NCBI GenBank assembly: GCA_045577475.1
Contig: JAZNIM010000063.1
Span: 1 to 20,116 of the forward strand
Length of the DNA: 20,116 nucleotides
Reading direction: 5' to 3'
Origin: UMGS1387 sp045577475
GTDB taxonomy: Bacteria; Bacillota; Clostridia; Oscillospirales; CAG-382
Shown: positions 1-6,359 of the stretch, one piece after another
Position numbering within the stretch: the first letter of the stretch is position 1
How the letters are laid out: the number at the start of each line of letters is the position of its first letter
The notes under the pieces: model-generated
What the model was told of the DNA's origin: nothing
Databases searched by the model: none
What the model saw: the letters and a program-made list of their open reading frames with translations, nothing else
Program-made: the position numbers and the translations under genes

Positions 1-1376
1 ACAACGGCTGCGTGAGATGTCATACCGCCGCGAACTGTAAGGATACCCTGAGAAGCCTTCATACCTGTGATATCTTCGGGAGATGTTTCAAGACGAACAA
101 GAACAACCTTTTCGCCTCTTTCGTTCCAAGCTACTGCATCTTCAGCAGTAAATACTACCTTACCGCAAGCAGCACCGGGAGATACACCGAGACCCTTGCC
201 CATGGGAGTAGCAGCCTTGAGAGCCTTAGCATCGAACTGGGGATGGAGAAGTGTATCGAGGTTTCTGGGGTCGATCATAGCAACTGCCTGCTTTTCATCA
301 ATCATGCCTTCGTCAACGAGGTCGCAAGCAATCTTAAGAGCAGCCTTTGCAGTTCTCTTGCCGTTTCTTGTCTGGAGCATGTAGAGCTTACCGTCTTCAA
401 CAGTAAATTCCATGTCCTGCATATCTCTGTAGTGATTTTCGAGTGTAGCACAAACTTCGTTGAACTGCTTGAAAGCTTCAGGGAACTTTTCAGCCATTTC
501 AGCGATAGGCATAGGTGTACGAACACCTGCAACAACGTCTTCGCCCTGTGCATTTGTGAGGAATTCGCCCATGAGTCCCTTTTCACCTGTAGCAGGGTCA
601 CGAGTAAATGCAACACCTGTACCACAGTTATCGCCCATATTACCGAATGCCATCATCTGTACGTTAACAGCGGTACCCCAAGAATAAGGAATATCGTTGT
701 CACGTCTGTATACGTTAGCTCTGGGGTTGTCCCAAGAACGGAATACTGCTTCAACAGCACCCATAAGCTGTTCTTTGGGGTCGGAGGGGAAGTCCTTACC
801 GATCTTAGACTTGTATTCAGCCTTGAACTGGCCTGCGAGAGTCTTGAGGTCGTCAGCTGTAAGCTCAACGTCCTGCTTAACGCCCTTTTCTTCCTTCATT
901 TTGTCGATAAGCTCTTCAAAGTACTTCTTACCAACTTCCATAACTACGTCGGAGTACATCTGAATAAATCTTCTGTAGCAGTCCCAAGCCCATCTGGGGT
1001 TGCCGCTCTTTGCGGACATAACTTCAACAACTTCTTCGTTAAGACCAAGGTTGAGGATTGTGTCCATCATACCGGGCATGGAAGCTCTTGCACCGGAACG
1101 AACGGAAACGAGGAGAGGATTTTCCTTGTCGCCGAACTTTTTGCCGCAAATTTCTTCCATTTTACCAATATATTCCATGATTTCTGCCTGAATGTCAGCA
1201 TTAATCTTTCTGCCGTCCTCATAGTACTGAGTACAAGCCTCTGTTGTTACTGTGAAGCCCTGGGGAACGGGAAGACCAATCTTTGTCATTTCTGCAAGGT
1301 TAGCACCCTTACCGCCGAGGAGCTCACGCATTGAAGCGTCGCCTTCTTTGAAAAGATAAACAAACTTTTTGCTCAT
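1..1376 (-). CDS. ppdK: Pyruvate, phosphate dikinase, N-terminal 458 residues (3' end beyond window)
   Basis: Interconverts pyruvate, ATP and Pi with phosphoenolpyruvate, AMP and PPi in the cytoplasm. In anaerobic Clostridia it often serves PPi-linked glycolysis. Translated by eye from the minus strand, the protein begins MSKKFVYLFKEGDASMRELL, continues with the nucleotide-binding GGKGANLAEM segment and MPGMMDTILNLG, and reaches the swivelling phosphohistidine motif GGMTSHAAVV at the window edge. The histidine falls at residue 455, the number I recall for the catalytic histidine of the Clostridium symbiosum enzyme, so start and reading frame are sound. The ATG follows AGGAGG (1387-1392) by ten bases. 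The C-terminal PEP/pyruvate barrel lies outside the window. It is divergent from sigG, and no partner gene can be seen. Confidence 0.97.
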   Translation of the reverse strand, partial: MSKKFVYLFKEGDASMRELLGGKGANLAEMTKIGLPVPQGFTVTTEACTQYYEDGRKINADIQAEIMEYIGKMEEICGKKFGDKENPLLVSVRSGARASMPGMMDTILNLGLNEEVVEVMSAKSGNPRWAWDCYRRFIQMYSDVVMEVGKKYFEELIDKMKEEKGVKQDVELTADDLKTLAGQFKAEYKSKIGKDFPSDPKEQLMGAVEAVFRSWDNPRANVYRRDNDIPYSWGTAVNVQMMAFGNMGDNCGTGVAFTRDPATGEKGLMGEFLTNAQGEDVVAGVRTPMPIAEMAEKFPEAFKQFNEVCATLENHYRDMQDMEFTVEDGKLYMLQTRNGKRTAKAALKIACDLVDEGMIDEKQAVAMIDPRNLDTLLHPQFDAKALKAATPMGKGLGVSPGAACGKVVFTAEDAVAWNERGEKVVLVRLETSPEDITGMKASQGILTVRGGMTSHAAV

Positions 1377-1426
1377 TTTCAATGAACCTCCTGTTTTTTT
1401 ATAATTGCATAATTTTCGCAACTGCT

Positions 1427-1455
1427 ATTATACCACGTTTAATTGTTAATTTCCA
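1427..1455 (-). promoter_or_regulatory. Probable sigma-A promoter of ppdK (extended -10)
   Basis: On the minus strand a TATAAT box (1427-1432) is preceded by TGG, giving the extended TGnTATAAT form. A partial -35, TGGAAA (1450-1455), lies 17 bases upstream. The start codon of ppdK is about 50 bases downstream. Confidence 0.65.
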
Positions 1456-1556
1456 TACAAAATTCCAAGAAAATTCATTTTTTACATTATGTTCAAATTT
1501 CATATGTAAACAAAGTCAAAATAATCAAAAAACAAGGGATTTATACCCGAAATATT

Positions 1557-1565
1557 GGTAACAAT
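1557..1565 (+). promoter_or_regulatory. Possible sigma-F/sigma-G type -10 element before sigG
   Basis: GGTAACAAT fits the GGnnAnAnT core of forespore promoters and lies 30 bases before the sigG start codon. A good -35 (GyATA-like) at 14-16 bases upstream is not visible, only a weak GGATT at 1537-1541. An alternative sigma-A-like pair, TTTACA (1481-1486) with TATGTA (1503-1508), also exists. Tentative. Confidence 0.3.
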
Positions 1566-1595
1566 CATAATACTTCACAAAAGGAGGATGATTGT

Positions 1596-2369
1596 GTGCA
1601 TAGCGGTAAGGTGGAAATATGCGGAGTAAACACTTCAAAGCTGAAGGTTCTTACGTCAAAGGAAAAGAAAGAGCTGCTTGAGAAAGCACATGCAGGGGAC
1701 GAAAAGGCAAGGGAGGAGCTGATTAACGGAAACCTCAAGCTGGTACTCAGCGTTGTGGGACGTTTTTCCTCACGTGGCGACAATCCCGATGACCTGTTTC
1801 AGGTGGGCTGCATCGGGCTCATAAAGGCAATAGATAATTTTGATACTACTCTGGGAGTTCAGTTTAGTACCTATGCTGTACCCATGATCGTTGGCGAACT
1901 GCGTCGCTACCTACGGGATTACAACTCAATAAGGGTAAGCCGCTCTGTCAGGGATTTGGCATATAAGGCGCTGACAGCAAGGCAGGAGCTGTCAAGAAAG
2001 CTTGAACGGGAGCCTACAATTGAGGAAATTGCAAAGGAGCTTCAAAGTACAAAAGAGCTTGTTGCCGCAGCACTTGATGCGATAGTTGAGCCTATTTCGC
2101 TGTATGAGCCTGTATTCAACGAAAGCGGTGACTCGGTGTATGTTATGGACAAGGTTTGCGACGAAAAGAATACGGATGAGGCGTGGCTGGAAAGCATTGC
2201 GATTTCACAGGCAATTGACAAGCTTAATTCAAGAGAAAAAATGATAATCAATCTTCGCTTTTTCAGAGGCAAAACCCAGATGGAGGTTGCAAAGGAGATT
2301 AACATCAGTCAGGCACAGGTTTCAAGGCTTGAAAAGGGTGCACTTATGAAGATAAGAAAGGAAATTTAG
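1596..2369 (+). CDS. sigG: RNA polymerase sporulation sigma factor, sigma-G
   Basis: Sigma-70 family factor, 257 residues (B. subtilis SigG has 260), which directs late forespore transcription during endospore formation. Near the N-terminus it has KVEICGVNTSKL, a signature of SigG rather than SigF. Region 2 follows (NGNLKLVLSVVGRF to FSTYAVPMIVGELRRYLRD, about residues 41-107). The region 4 helix-turn-helix QMEVAKEINISQAQVSRLEK is near the C-terminus. The frame is open upstream to 1443, but the ribosome site AAGGAGG (1581-1587) points to GTG at 1596 with 8-base spacing, which also gives the usual family length. In Bacillus and many Clostridia sigG follows spoIIGA-sigE. Here it stands alone between ppdK and trpB. 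It implies the organism, or a recent ancestor, makes endospores. Confidence 0.95.
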   Translation: MHSGKVEICGVNTSKLKVLTSKEKKELLEKAHAGDEKAREELINGNLKLVLSVVGRFSSRGDNPDDLFQVGCIGLIKAIDNFDTTLGVQFSTYAVPMIVGELRRYLRDYNSIRVSRSVRDLAYKALTARQELSRKLEREPTIEEIAKELQSTKELVAAALDAIVEPISLYEPVFNESGDSVYVMDKVCDEKNTDEAWLESIAISQAIDKLNSREKMIINLRFFRGKTQMEVAKEINISQAQVSRLEKGALMKIRKEI

Positions 2370-2413
2370 TTTTTTTAATTTAATTGAGTTAATCGGGGTA
2401 TTGATAAAAAGTG

Positions 2414-2450
2414 GAGGCTGTATCACCTACATTGATACAGCCTCTTATAC
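2414..2450. terminator. Bidirectional terminator between sigG and trpB
   Basis: A perfect 11-bp stem, GAGGCTGTATC (2414-2424) with GATACAGCCTC (2434-2444), and a 9-base loop. On the minus strand it is followed by CACTTTTTATC, a good T-tract for trpB. On the plus strand the tail TTATACAT is weaker. It lies between convergent genes. Confidence 0.85.
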
Positions 2451-2468
2451 ATAAAACCTAATTTTTAA

Positions 2469-3710
2469 TTAAACATTGTAATCAAGCTTGAACTTTTCGC
2501 CGCAGCCGTAGTTCTCGTAAACATAGTCAATATCCTTGTCGCCTCTGCCTGAAAGACAAGCAAGAATTGAACCCGACTTGTGCTCCTTTGCATACTTTAT
2601 TGCGTATGCAACAGCGTGTGCACTTTCGATTGCGGGAATGATGCCTTCGTATCTTGAAAGCAGGAAGAAGGCTTCCATTGCTTCGTCGTCGCTGACTGCC
2701 TCGTAGTGTATACGTCCTGCATCTCTGAGGTATGCATGCTCAGGACCTACACCGGGATAGTCAAGTCCGCTTGCTACCGAGTAAACGGGAAGGGGCTCGC
2801 CGTTTTCGTCCTGAAGTACATAGGATTCATAGCCGTGTATTCTTCCCTTTGTTCCGAACATCATTGTTGCAGCATGGTCACCCACATTGCTTCCACGACC
2901 GAGAGGCTCAACACCGTAAATCTCAACAGGATCTGCAAGGAAAGGTGTGAACATACCGAGGGAATTTGAACCGCCGCCCACACATGCTGTAACAGCATCA
3001 GGCATAATACCTGTCATTTCAAGGAATTGCTCTCTTGCTTCAATACCGATTATTGCCTGAAAATCTCTTACCATCTTAGGGAAAGGATGAGGACCTGCCG
3101 CTGTACCAATACAGTAAATTGCATCTTTATACTCATTGAGGTATGCATCAAAAGCCGCATCGCACGCTTCCTTAAGAGTCTTAAGTCCTTTGGTTACGGG
3201 AATAACATTTGCACCGAGCATTTTCATTCTGATTACATTGGGATGCTGCTTTGCAATGTCAACCTCGCCCATGTAAACGTCACATTCCATGCCGAAGTAC
3301 GCAGCAGCCGTAGCGATTGCAACACCGTGCTGTCCCGCACCTGTTTCTGCGATAATTTTCTTTTTGCCCATGTACTTTGCAAGAAGTCCTTCACCCATGC
3401 AGTGGTTGAGCTTGTGAGCACCTGTATGGTTGAGGTCTTCACGCTTGAGATAAATCTGGCAGTTTCCGAAAATTTTGCTGAGTCTTTCGCAATGGTAAAC
3501 GGGAGTGGGTCTGCCCTGAAATTCTTTTCTTATTCTTCTGAGTTCATTGATAAACTGTGCCGAATGGCATATTGCTTCATATGCCTCGTCAGCCTTTACG
3601 AAGGCTTCGTTAAGCTCAGGTGAAAGATATGCGCCGCCGTAAGGACCGAAATAGCCGTCCTTTGAGGGAAATTCTTTTAAATAATTGTCAAAATCTCTGT
3701 ACTTGTTCAT
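2469..3710 (-). CDS. trpB: Tryptophan synthase beta chain (stand-alone)
   Basis: PLP enzyme that joins indole and L-serine to give L-tryptophan. It has 413 residues, slightly longer than the usual ~397. The PLP lysine is Lys100 in LNHTGAHKLN. The phosphate-binding CVGGGSNS loop, ETGAGQHG, GTAAGPHPFP and SAGLD-like ASGLDYPGVGPEHAYL are all present, so it is the TrpB1 type rather than the long TrpB2 type. The start follows AAGGAG (3718-3723) with 7-base spacing. No trpA or other trp gene is beside it, and it ends at a terminator. A Trp-specific T-box leader lies upstream, so it should be made when charged tRNA-Trp is low. As a lone TrpB it could salvage environmental indole or work with a TrpA encoded elsewhere (inference). 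Confidence 0.96.
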   Translation of the reverse strand: MNKYRDFDNYLKEFPSKDGYFGPYGGAYLSPELNEAFVKADEAYEAICHSAQFINELRRIRKEFQGRPTPVYHCERLSKIFGNCQIYLKREDLNHTGAHKLNHCMGEGLLAKYMGKKKIIAETGAGQHGVAIATAAAYFGMECDVYMGEVDIAKQHPNVIRMKMLGANVIPVTKGLKTLKEACDAAFDAYLNEYKDAIYCIGTAAGPHPFPKMVRDFQAIIGIEAREQFLEMTGIMPDAVTACVGGGSNSLGMFTPFLADPVEIYGVEPLGRGSNVGDHAATMMFGTKGRIHGYESYVLQDENGEPLPVYSVASGLDYPGVGPEHAYLRDAGRIHYEAVSDDEAMEAFFLLSRYEGIIPAIESAHAVAYAIKYAKEHKSGSILACLSGRGDKDIDYVYENYGCGEKFKLDYNV

Positions 3711-3759
3711 TTTTATTCTCCTTAATATATAAACATTCTTTTTATAACCGTTTTAAGCC

Positions 3760-3788
3760 TTCATACCGCTTCGCCATCGTTTTGTCAA
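3760..3788 (-). promoter_or_regulatory. Weak candidate second promoter downstream of the T-box terminator
   Basis: The minus strand has TTGACA (3783-3788), 17 bases, then TATGAA (3760-3765), placed between the T-box terminator and trpB. If used, it would bypass the T-box. The -10 matches only four of six positions, so this may be chance. Confidence 0.25.
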
Positions 3789-3821
3789 TAACATAATCTG
3801 TTCCTCTTTTCTCATAACAAC

Positions 3822-4086
3822 AAAAAAACCCTTATCCCTGTTTGGGACAAGAGCAACTCCTGCGGTACCACCCAAGTTAGCCTTTTTCGACTCACCTCAA
3901 CCGTATACTTCATATACGTGCCTTTGTCAACACAGTGCATACTGCGTCAGCCGTACTCACGTTATAAACGCTTTCAGGATGCCCTCGGAAGTCCATTCAT
4001 CAAAATCACATGTACCGCACTCTCAGCAACGGCGGCTCTCTTTGACAGAGGTTACTTTAATTACTTACTCTTCCTCATCGGTTTAT
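3822..4086 (-). promoter_or_regulatory. T-box riboswitch leader, specifier UGG (Trp), controlling trpB
   Basis: An untranslated leader that binds uncharged tRNA and switches between terminator and antiterminator. The T-box core GGGTGGTACCGCAG is at 3860-3873. In Stem I, GGAAG (4070-4074) and CTTCC (3987-3991) enclose an internal loop with the AGTA element on one side and GAA-TGG-A on the other. This places the specifier codon TGG (plus-strand 3993-3995) followed by the usual purine. The distal AGAGAGCCGCCG part of Stem I is also recognisable. The terminator is CTTGTCCC/GGGATAAG (3844-3851 with 3831-3838) followed by seven T. The Trp specifier agrees with the downstream gene. The antiterminator bulge reads UGGU. 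Confidence 0.93.
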
Positions 4087-4092
4087 AGTGGG

Positions 4093-4121
4093 ATTATACA
4101 CCTTAAATTTTGATTTGTCAA
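4093..4121 (-). promoter_or_regulatory. Consensus sigma-A promoter of the T-box/trpB transcript
   Basis: Minus strand TTGACA (4116-4121), 17-base spacer, TATAAT (4093-4098), both boxes perfect. Transcription should start near 4086, just before Stem I. Confidence 0.9.
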
Positions 4122-4138
4122 GAGTTTTTTTGTACTTC

Positions 4139-4167
4139 TTGATTTTTGTCGAAAAAAGTGTTATAAT
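4139..4167 (+). promoter_or_regulatory. Promoter of the small ribbon-helix-helix gene
   Basis: TTGATT (4139-4144), 17 bases, TATAAT (4162-4167) preceded by TGT, the extended -10 form. It diverges from the trpB promoter, with only 17 bases between the two -35 boxes. Confidence 0.7.
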
Positions 4168-4203
4168 TTTTGCAGAATTTACAATATAAACGGAGTGGTA
4201 ATT

Positions 4204-4407
4204 TTGAGAAATAAATCAAACAAGCATCTCGGCATTGAAATAGATCCTGAGCTTCATTACAAATTGCATTACATTTCCAAGTATGAGGGCAGAAGTGCCA
4301 ACGGTCAGATTCTTTATCTTATAAGGCGGTGTATAAAGGAGTTTGAAGATAAAGACGGCGTTATTGAAATTCCCGACGATATCACAACAAAAAACGACGC
4401 TAAATGA
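4204..4407 (+). CDS. Small ribbon-helix-helix (Arc-type) DNA-binding protein
   Basis: A 67-residue basic protein with the Arc/MetJ-like pattern: a short strand (KHLGIEIDPEL), then two helices (HYKLHYISKYEGRSANGQI and LYLIRRCIKEFE), with the RSANGQ turn typical of Arc-type repressors. The C-terminal tail is acidic. I take TTG at 4204 as start because GGAG (4192-4195) lies 8 bases upstream. The in-frame GTG at 4195 overlaps that ribosome site. Such proteins bind DNA as dimers and often regulate nearby genes. Here repeated AATGTGA/TCACATT boxes lie just downstream, before the glycine-riboswitch promoter, and are a candidate operator (inference). It could also be an orphan antitoxin-like protein, but no toxin gene is beside it. 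Confidence 0.72.
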   Translation: MRNKSNKHLGIEIDPELHYKLHYISKYEGRSANGQILYLIRRCIKEFEDKDGVIEIPDDITTKNDAK

Positions 4408-4420
4408 TTTTTTATACCCA

Positions 4421-4483
4421 ATAATGTGAAAAAATTAGATATTTTGATAATTATTGCACAATGTCACATTGCATTCACATTAT
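4421..4483. repeat. Cluster of AATGTGA/TCACATT boxes with a 13-bp palindrome
   Basis: ATAATGTGAA (4421-4430) is a perfect inverted copy of TTCACATTAT (4474-4483). Between them is the palindrome CAATGT-C-ACATTG (4459-4471). TCACATT occurs at 4464-4470 and again at 4475-4481, exactly 11 bases apart, one helical turn. The cluster sits just upstream of the putative promoter of the glycine riboswitch transcript, so it looks like an operator. Confidence 0.55.
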
Positions 4484-4487
4484 GTCG

Positions 4488-4516
4488 TTGTTTTGTTTAC
4501 AAACATGGTGTACAAT
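4488..4516 (+). promoter_or_regulatory. Putative promoter of the glycine riboswitch/symporter transcript
   Basis: TACAAT (4511-4516) lies 17 bases after TTGTTT (4488-4493). The -10 is good and the -35 poor, which suits a promoter helped or blocked by a protein bound to the adjacent boxes. Confidence 0.45.
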
Positions 4517-4548
4517 ATTCAACATGAAAATCATATCCCTATTGAAGT

Positions 4549-4667
4549 GAGCGGAATTGTCATGCAAAACCGCTTGTCGAAGGGACTCTGGAGAATCCCG
4601 TTAATTCGGGTGCCGAAGGTGCAAGGCTTTTGTAAGAAGGCTGAAACTCTCAGGCAAAAGGACAGAG
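4549..4667 (+). promoter_or_regulatory. Glycine riboswitch, single aptamer with upstream ghost-aptamer stem
   Basis: The conserved glycine aptamer core is clear: GCCGAAGGTGCAA (4612-4624), TGAAACTCTCAGGCAAAAGGACAG (split here as TGAAACTCTC, 4642-4651, then AGGCAAAAGGACAG) and a P1 helix CTCTG (4586-4590) with CAGAG (4663-4667). There is only one full aptamer. The stem GAGCGG/CCGCTT (4549-4574) upstream resembles the remnant partner seen in singlet riboswitches. It precedes an AGCS symporter, a common target. A 73-residue reading frame across it is a chance frame. Confidence 0.92.
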
Positions 4668-4700
4668 AAATATAATATCATTATGATATATTTCTGTTTT
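4667..4700 (+). terminator. AT-rich hairpin overlapping P1, possible expression-platform hairpin
   Basis: GAAATATAATATC (4667-4679) pairs with GATATATTTC (4685-4694) around a 5-base loop, with bulged bases, and is followed by TGTTTTTCTTC. Its base uses the 3' strand of the aptamer P1 helix, so the two structures should exclude each other. Confidence 0.4.
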
Positions 4701-4709
4701 TCTTCTCCG

Positions 4710-4737
4710 GATACTGGTTTTTCAGTATCTTTTTTTA
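4710..4737 (+). terminator. Intrinsic terminator of the glycine riboswitch leader
   Basis: GATACTG (4710-4716), loop GTTTTT, CAGTATC (4723-4729), then eight T. It ends ten bases before the ribosome site of the symporter gene, as expected for a transcription-attenuating expression platform. Confidence 0.8.
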
Positions 4738-4760
4738 TTTTTCTTTAGGAGGAAAAAATC

Positions 4761-6179
4761 ATGCAGGCAAAACTTCTTGAGTTGGTTCAGACAGCCAACG
4801 GCTACCTTGCAGACTACATTCTTATCGTTCTGCTGGTAGGTACAGGTCTTTGGTTCACCTTCAAAACCAAATTCGTACAGATTCGCTGCTTTGGCGAGGG
4901 TATGAAAAAGGTATTCGGCAATCTTTCACTTAAGGGCGGAAAGAACAAGAGTGGTCTTTCTTCCTTCCAGGCACTTGCTACTGCTATTGCAGCACAGGTA
5001 GGTACCGGTAACATCGTTGGTGCTTCGGGTGCTATTCTCGTGGGCGGCCCCGGTGCTATCTTTTGGATGTGGGTTATTGCTTTTCTCGGTATGGCTACAA
5101 TCTATGCCGAAGCAACACTTGCTCAGGAAACAAAAGTAATGGGTGACGACGGTGAAATCCACGGCGGTCCCGTTTACTACATGAAGAAGGCATTTACAGG
5201 CGGCTTTGGTAAGTTCCTTGCAGTGTTCTTCTCAATCGCAGTAATTATAGCTCTCGGCTTCTTCGGAACAATGGTACAGTCCAACTCCATTGCTGAGTCC
5301 ATGAACACAGCATTCGGTGTTCCCGGATGGGTTGTAGGTCTTGTACTTGCAGTTATTGCAGGCTTCATTTTCATCGGCGGTATTCAGAGAATAGCATCCG
5401 TTACAGAAAAGCTTGTTCCTATCATGGCAGGTCTTTTCCTTCTCGGCGGTCTTGCAGTTCTTGTTGTTAACATCAAGTACGTTCCCGCAACAATCGGAAT
5501 GATCTTCAAGTACGCATTTACTCCCGAAGCTCTCATAGGCGGCGGTATCGGTGCGGCTCTTAAAACAGCTATCAGCCAGGGTGCAAAGCGCGGTCTGTTC
5601 TCCAATGAGGCTGGTATGGGTTCAACTCCTCATGCACACGCTCAGGCAAACGTTGAAAAGCCTCACGACCAGGGTGTTGTTGCCATGATCGGTGTGTTTA
5701 TTGACACATTTGTTGTACTTACAATGACAGCTCTTGTTGTTATCACAATGCTTTACTCTAAAGACGGTGCGATTCTTAATGGTCTTACAGGTGATGCTTA
5801 CGGTGCTGCAATTGCAGGTGAAACCGCACTTGTTTCCAAGACAAGTGCAATGCAGATGGCAGTAGGTTCTGCATTCGGTTCAAGCTTCGGTAACATCTTC
5901 GTTGCTATATGCCTTCTCTTCTTTGCATTCTCGACAATTATCAGCTGGAACTTTTTCGGTAAGATTAACGTTCAGTCACTTACAAAGAACTCCAAGGCCG
6001 GCGTTGTTGTTTACTCTGTAATCGCAATCGTATTTATCTTCCTTGGAACACTTGCATCCAACGACCTTGTTTGGGAGCTTACAGACTTCTTCAACTACCT
6101 CATGGTTCTTCCTAACGTAATTGCACTCTTTGCTCTTACAAAGCTTGTTGTTAAGAACAGTAAGTCAAACAAGAAATAA
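4761..6179 (+). CDS. Sodium:alanine/glycine symporter, AGCS family
   Basis: An inner-membrane carrier of 472 residues, rich in hydrophobic helices, of the alanine-or-glycine:cation symporter family (TC 2.A.25). It brings small neutral amino acids in with Na+. Family motifs are QVGTGNIVGASGAI (residues 79-92) and SNEAGMGSTPHAHA (281-294), with about ten or eleven membrane spans recognisable up to the lysine-rich end. The ATG follows AGGAGG (4747-4752) by 8 bases. A glycine riboswitch leader strongly suggests glycine is the substrate or the metabolic signal. Glycine aptamers usually turn genes on, so the carrier may be induced by abundant glycine. It is a single-gene transcript ended by the hairpin at 6200-6234. 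Confidence 0.95.
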   Translation: MQAKLLELVQTANGYLADYILIVLLVGTGLWFTFKTKFVQIRCFGEGMKKVFGNLSLKGGKNKSGLSSFQALATAIAAQVGTGNIVGASGAILVGGPGAIFWMWVIAFLGMATIYAEATLAQETKVMGDDGEIHGGPVYYMKKAFTGGFGKFLAVFFSIAVIIALGFFGTMVQSNSIAESMNTAFGVPGWVVGLVLAVIAGFIFIGGIQRIASVTEKLVPIMAGLFLLGGLAVLVVNIKYVPATIGMIFKYAFTPEALIGGGIGAALKTAISQGAKRGLFSNEAGMGSTPHAHAQANVEKPHDQGVVAMIGVFIDTFVVLTMTALVVITMLYSKDGAILNGLTGDAYGAAIAGETALVSKTSAMQMAVGSAFGSSFGNIFVAICLLFFAFSTIISWNFFGKINVQSLTKNSKAGVVVYSVIAIVFIFLGTLASNDLVWELTDFFNYLMVLPNVIALFALTKLVVKNSKSNKK

Positions 6180-6199
6180 TTATTGAGTAAAAAATGTTT

Positions 6200-6234
6200 A
6201 AGTGCCGCTTCACTTGTTGAGGCGGTGCTTTTTT
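6200..6234 (+). terminator. Rho-independent terminator of the symporter gene
   Basis: AAGTGCCGC (6200-6208) pairs with GCGGTGCTT (6222-6230), extended inwards by TCA/TGA, and is followed by TTTTTTGTTTT. Confidence 0.88.
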
Positions 6235-6280
6235 GTTTTGCACAGTATGACGACTTATCATGTTCAATCAACAAAAATCA

Positions 6281-6309
6281 TTGACATTCGGTTAATATTG
6301 TGTTATGCT
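6281..6309 (+). promoter_or_regulatory. Promoter of the GH3 glycosidase gene
   Basis: TTGACA (6281-6286), 17 bases, TATGCT (6304-6309) preceded by TGT (extended -10). The short palindrome CAACGGTTG lies just downstream (6312-6320) and might be an operator, but it is too short to be sure. Confidence 0.65.
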
Positions 6310-6359
6310 AACAACGGTTGAAAACACCAAGCATTTATCCGCAATGAGGGAGTAATATA

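Noticed and set aside
12..1334. A 440-codon plus-strand open frame opposite ppdK
   Set aside because: It is the antisense shadow of ppdK. It lacks a ribosome site, has a cysteine- and serine-rich non-protein-like composition, and the minus strand gives an unmistakable PPDK with His at 455.
3027..3623. A 198-codon plus-strand frame in trpB
   Set aside because: Antisense shadow of trpB; no start signals and no recognisable domain.
4204..4407. Toxin-antitoxin pair from the ribbon-helix-helix gene
   Set aside because: No toxin-like open frame overlaps or adjoins it on the same strand; the next feature is a riboswitch leader.
4454..4675. A 73-codon frame before the symporter
   Set aside because: It runs through the conserved glycine aptamer, and its sequence is dictated by RNA structure. 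No ribosome site.
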